The position numbers were made by a program, and so were the translations under genes. A model generated the notes under the pieces. That model did not search any database and was not told where the DNA came from. It saw only the letters and a program-made list of their open reading frames with translations. This document shows, piece after piece, positions 59,570-64,000 of a DNA stretch of 64,000 nucleotides; within the stretch, counting starts at the first letter, position 1, and the number at the start of each line of letters is the position of its first letter. The DNA comes from Epiperipatus broadwayi (lineage: Eukaryota; Onychophora; Udeonychophora; Euonychophora; Peripatidae), in assembly GCA_028023455.1 (NCBI GenBank), contig JAQFVV010001080.1, positions 52,105-116,104 of the forward strand, given 5' to 3'.

Positions 59570-61129
59570 CAAAGTGCTACATTTGCATATAAATACAGCC
59601 AAGAAAATTATCCCATTAAATGCAAAATACAATTTGGTGCATAATTTAATAAGATTCTTAAGCAATGTAAAATCAGATCAGTTTTACTAGGATGATGCCA
59701 TAAATCAGTGTTGTGCTTTAGGCTAAAATTTTACACAACCGATTATATATTGTCACCATCCTATTATAAGAATATAAGGATAGTAATAATAAAAATCATT
59801 TTACTACATACAAATATATATCCTCTTCTTTGTTACTATCTTTATCATTTTCTGAACGTTTGGTTTTTATTATTCTTTATAAATTTTAATTTTTATCATG
59901 GATATAAAAATGAGAAACAGGGTTTAAAAAATATTTAATAGTAAACCTTGTGATAAAAAATAAATATGATAAATGTATAATAATATTTGGTTCTTAATAG
60001 ATCTGTTGATTATAACAATTACAATTTTTTAGCCTATTTTAAAAAATATATACATTCAAGAACATAGTTATGATGGGCTGTTTATACAAAGTGGATTGGA
60101 ATATAAAGAAAGAAGGATTTGAACACACAGTATTGAGTTGATCGGTTTTCATGTATTTTTAATAATGTTTAGGTACACATAGTCATAAATTTAAAAATAT
60201 CAATGTATTGTAATTGACCTAAATGTGAATAAATTTGATTTTGAAAGCAATATAAGAACTTCTCAAGATTTTATGACTCCCAATAATTTTTCAGTAATCA
60301 CCTGAGGAATCGTGACTTACAGGATGCGTACCACTGTCATAAATCATTTAGTCACAAACATCGTTAATTACTGTTATTTGCAAAGAATCCATTAAAAATA
60401 ATATTATGATTGTTTATTTAGATTTTGACAATAAAAGTTACTAGATGGCAATGTTTATCAATACACTGCAAAAACTACAAACCTGCAAGTATTTGTAATT
60501 CAATTACTGATTAATAGTAGTTAATTTATGTCTTTATTGTATAGTTAATGGTGTGTGCTATTTTCTTATTCATTTACACCACATGGTGATCTTGCTGGAA
60601 TAGGAAAAATAAAATTTGGAGTTGGATTTTTTTTTTTCAATATTTTCTAAGAATTGGTGCATGTCTTCTGAAAACAAGAAGTTCAAGTCATAATATTTGA
60701 AATCTCTTAGTTTGAACTTACCTATGTGACTAATTCATTAAACAAATCTGATCATCAAAAAAATAAAATAAAAATATCAAAAGAATGATCTTATATAAAA
60801 TGGATGATACTAAATATTACAATAAAAACAATAATCAGATAATCTGAAGATTTTTTTTACAGAAATCTTTAAAGCCTTTGCAGCATCCCGTAATAATAAT
60901 AATGATGATGATAGTTTATTGCTTAGACATTTGCAAAGAGTTTGAGTCCAAAAGTGATAGACTTTGGACTGTAGAATCTGCCATTTTACCCCCATATTAA
61001 GTAAAACAAAGCGTAGCAATCTATTATCAAATCAATATCATTAACTTCCATTCTTTTATATGTTACATCCTTTTAACACACCAATAATCCTGCATTTCTA
61101 CGCTTGTTAGAGAAATTTCATTTGTTAAT
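59570..61129. other. AT-rich DNA, no gene recognised
   Basis: Only short unrelated frames. A weakly LINE-like minus-strand tract near 60960-61000 (NMGVKWQILQSKVYHFW) was not assignable. Confidence 0.4.
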
Positions 61130-61460
61130 GTTTATTTATGCTTAACTTTCAAAGCTCATAGCCTTCATATTCATAGCTGAGTGCAGTTGATAGTAATGAG
61201 GGGGAGTATTCTGTTTTATGCTAATTAGATAGCTGCTGAATATGTCATAGGTTTTGGCATATTATTTTATTTAGATTAGTTTGCCATCTTTTTGAAATGG
61301 TGAAACAGGTGTCTTTTCTATTGATTGATTGAGTGTCGTTTATGAAGTAGGCCTCTTTCATTTTACATCTATGATCATTTCTCTCTCTGCATACTATGCT
61401 GGGATTGGTAGTCTCGAATCTGTGTCCAGTAAGAATGCTGATGTGGTCTCTTTATTATTT
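61130..61460 (-). pseudogene. Penelope-like element, C-terminal fragment
   Basis: Minus strand: DHISILTGHRFETTNPSIVC, RERNDHRCKMKEAYFI and NRKDTCFTISKRWQ, the region after the GIY-YIG endonuclease, homologous to the 3' part of PLE-1 at 5.65-5.8 kb (EIVCTERNDAKRKIKE, NRKDTCFTIS). The following 3' tract is also loosely shared (gctatgaatatg, ctttgaaagt). There is no RT. Confidence 0.75.
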
Positions 61461-63139
61461 AACGTGTAATTGTTTTCTTAGTTATCTATAATAATAATAA
61501 TAAATCATTATTTGTTTTGTTATTTGATTATTTATTGTCCTGTGTGGATTACTACAGTGGTAAAGTAACAAACTTTGTAACTCACGTTGGTGGATTGGGA
61601 ACCAGCTCTGTTACTTCCGGTTCGTGAACTTCCTATGAATTCCAGAGCAAGCCATCATTAGAATTATATTTATATATTGTATTTTTATACAATATATATA
61701 TATATAGCTCGTATAAACAATGCATTGTTTATTTAATCGTAGATATTAATACAGATCAATACATGTGTAAATCCAATAAAATCCTTTAAAAAGAATTGAA
61801 TTCTAAAATACAAACAGAATTAAGATTTTAAAAAGAAATCCAAAGTGTACTTTTGACTATGTAAATAAATCTTATTCAATCTAAAAATATTACAAGTTTA
61901 AGAATGTCTTCAAAATCGCGGGAATAAAAATGGTTATTAAACGAATTATAAAAAATTACATAATCAAAAGCAATCTTATTTATTTAGAAAAATACAAACG
62001 TAACATTAATTCAGCAATGCTGTCTGTGCAATCTATGCATTATCATGTAGGAAAATTTGTTAATATTCTTGAATTATGGTGTATTAAGAATTATTCCTTT
62101 GAATTTATAGAATATATAAATGTAATCATATATAAGGAGATTATTGATAAAGTTTGAACATTCCAGTTGGTGAAAATATAGATATTTCAGTAAAAAATTA
62201 ATATTATATATAAAATACTGATCAAATTTTGAAACCAGCTATCAGACAAGATTTGTAGCATCATTCAGCTCAATGCACGTGATAGTCATAGGGATAAAAA
62301 AGTTTTATAGTGGGAACAATCTTGATTTATATATAAAAAAAAAAGGTTATGTTTACCTCTATAATGTTAGGAAAAACAAATGATGTCTACTTGTCTATGA
62401 GATAATATTTCTCATTTACTGTGATATATGATGCATAGAAACAGGTTTCATTTATTATGATAGTGAAATGCTTTTGAGGATAATATATACAATGTTTAGT
62501 AGATCATCTATAATAATTGAAAAACTTAAAAGTATTAGCCAACATTTGAGAAATTGATGTTATATCATTCAGATCTCTCAATGAAGTAAGATAAGTATTT
62601 AGGTATTTTGTACTATAGGTTACTGCACAGAACAAATTGAAGAATTCAATGACCCAATAATAAATATTGTTTAAAAAAACCTCAAAACCCCACAATATTC
62701 GGTAGTATGTTTGATTCTTCAAAATGTGTCTGTGGAACGATTATTATTTAACAAAACTTTCCAATGGACTAATTTATCCTTAATGGAGACATTGCAATGG
62801 CTAAATTAAGAATGCAATATCTAAATAACATCTGCTGGAGTGTGGATATTCAACCAATTTTAGATTCCAATGTTTATATAGATACTTTATTTTATAAAGC
62901 GCAAACAGCATTGAAATTTAAACTCATTAAGTGTGAAGCTATTTAATATTCACACTTTCAGATCTAAGTACTTTAGACTGGCTTGGATATATAGAAAGAT
63001 AGTAAAGAATAGGGTGGACCACCCTTTTCTTGTCAAATTCTCTGTCTTGCATTTACGATCTCATTGGCTGTTAGATAGTAGAGAGCGCAAGAGGATTGCA
63101 GTCTCTCAATTTAATAGATACTTTGTCAATATTTAAATC
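61461..63139. other. AT-rich DNA, no gene recognised
   Basis: Two open frames (61930-62157 and 62933-63136) have no recognised family. The second may be upstream hAT sequence. A weak tRNA-like tract near 61550 was not accepted. Confidence 0.4.
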
Positions 63140-63604
63140 TATTCAACTTTGATTTATTTGCTTACTAGATTTCCAGAGGAAGATATAAATGACTGAAATG
63201 CCTTGGATCTTTTTGTAATGGAAAATAATTTAAACATAAAGTATGGGAAAGATAGGCTAAAATGTATATTTGTAAAATATGAATTTGTAGTTAATAATAA
63301 TGATAAAAACCATATAAGCTAAGATACAATTTTAGAACAATATGGTAAGTTGAAATTTTTAATCAATGAAAAATATAAAATTGCTATAATTGATTTATTT
63401 AATGATTTAATTACATATATCTTAAAAGACCAAGAATATAAAGAACTTTTGGTACTTTTTAATATGTGTGCAACGTTTCAAACTTCCAGCACTGATGATG
63501 AATGTAGTTTTAGTTTAATGAGTGTTATAAAACCAAAATCCCATAATAGACTAGACAATGAACATTTGGATAATCTTATAAAAATTAAGCATTATATTTT
63601 GTGA
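63140..63604 (+). pseudogene. hAT-type transposase, C-terminal dimerisation region
   Basis: Reads FPEEDIND, a stop, NALDLFVMENNLNIKYGKDR, CIFVKYEFVVNNNDKNH, a stop, YGKLKFLINEKYKIAIIDLF, then CATFQTSSTDDECSFSLM and SVIKPKSHNRLDNEHLDNLI. The ending matches the hAT C-terminal domain, whose pattern is 'IP.S.A.cERgFS.mn.IKt..RnrL..ehLd.Li.Ik'. In the family this part mediates dimerisation. Two in-frame stops and the missing N-terminus make it a pseudogene. A ZNF862-like domesticated relative is the alternative but unlikely given the stops. Confidence 0.55.
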
Positions 63605-63724
63605 GAAAAGCAGATAAACTTAGACAAATTTTATAATATTTGAATAAATTATAAGGAACACCTTCAAATAAATGCTATATTTTGATCGTCTTTATATATA
63701 TATATATATTGTAGAAATAAAAAT

Positions 63725-63985
63725 CAAGTCATACATCACATGACTTAATTTAATAAGCTTGTACTACAAATGTAATATAATGAGCATGGTGATACCTCTT
63801 AACAAGCTTTTCCAAATACCCCTATCCCCAAAACTGTTTTCAAGCTGCTGGCTATAGTCAGTGTGGTGCTAGAATATTCAGACATTAAATCTATAGCCAG
63901 CAGCTTGAAAACAGTTTTGGGGATAGGGGTATTCAGAAAATCTTGTTAAGAGCTATTATCATACTCATTATATTACATATATATA
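63725..63985. repeat. HH-D repeat, palindromic copy
   Basis: Starts acatcacatgacttaattta like the 45.47 kb copy. Its two halves are complementary (cccctatccccaaaactg at 63818 against cagttttggggatagggg at 63912; aatgtaatataatgagcat against its complement at the right end). The arms are about 100 bp with a short asymmetric centre. Confidence 0.8.
63830..63870 (-). ncRNA. Hammerhead ribozyme, decayed (copy D4)
   Basis: Minus strand: core CUGACUA (G8 changed to U), stem II AGC/GCU, GAAA, ACAG and no clear UH. It is homologous to D3 but unlikely to be active. Confidence 0.45.
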
Positions 63986-64000
63986 TATTGTGCACTTTTT

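Noticed and set aside
59360-59690. Long poly-leucine and poly-tyrosine open frames
   Set aside because: They are translations of the (CTA)n microsatellite.
61540-61640. tRNA-like tract (actacagtggtaaagtaaca)
   Set aside because: A box A-like start but no box B at the right distance and no pairing ends.

Overview
The window is an AT-rich, repeat-dominated stretch of an animal nuclear genome. It has no operons and no ribosome-binding sites. It carries many decayed retrotransposons (Penelope-like elements, at least four non-LTR families and one Ty3/Gypsy element), DNA-transposon remnants (mariner, pogo/Tigger-like, hAT), tRNA-like SINE heads, long microsatellites and a few candidate spliced exons. 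The element mix suggests an invertebrate metazoan. A mollusc or other spiralian is a guess from repeat style, not a determination.

Layout. 0-3 kb: a hammerhead-bearing repeat end (family HH-A) and plain AT-rich DNA. 3.2-3.55 kb: two possible exons on the minus strand. 4-6 kb: two Penelope-like (PLE) fragments head to head. 6.9-9.3 kb: a LINE-A fragment and an HH-C repeat. 10-12 kb: a tRNA-like SINE head, a dead mariner and a hairpin. 14-17 kb: an RTE-type LINE split by an HH-A insertion. 17.4-21.5 kb: tandem HH-B repeats, then a LINE-A copy split by another HH-A insertion. 24-25 kb: a second LINE-A 3' end. 26.2-26.6 kb: a possible solo LTR. 27.4-27.8 kb: a pogo-like fragment. 29.2-30.3 kb: a CpG-bearing unique island with two divergent candidate first exons. 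30.7-33.4 kb: HH-C repeats and a 436-bp (ATT)n tract. 34.7-37.4 kb: a second RTE, also split by HH-A. 37.9-38.7 kb: an HH-B copy, a 138-bp perfect palindrome and a 100-bp satellite. 39.5-48.6 kb: three LINE-B copies and an HH-D repeat. 49.6-55.9 kb: a PLE interrupted by a complete but dead Gypsy element. 56-64 kb: RT, PLE, hAT, HH-C and HH-D remnants.

The most interesting signal is a set of four unrelated-looking repeat families (called here HH-A to HH-D). Each carries a minimal type I hammerhead ribozyme: stem I, CUGANGA, stem II, GAAA, a short self-complementary stem III, then a UH cleavage site followed by the other strand of stem I. Six copies keep every invariant core base and paired stems, and at least eight more are recognisable decayed versions. 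HH-B carries two same-strand copies 417 bp apart, the layout expected of a retrozyme or PLE terminal repeat. HH-A has inserted into three different retrotransposons with 11-14 bp direct repeats, which points to target-primed retrotransposition. Reverse transcriptase from LINEs or PLEs, both present here as relics, could have mobilised them. No gene in the window is shown to be intact apart from the unproven candidate exons.
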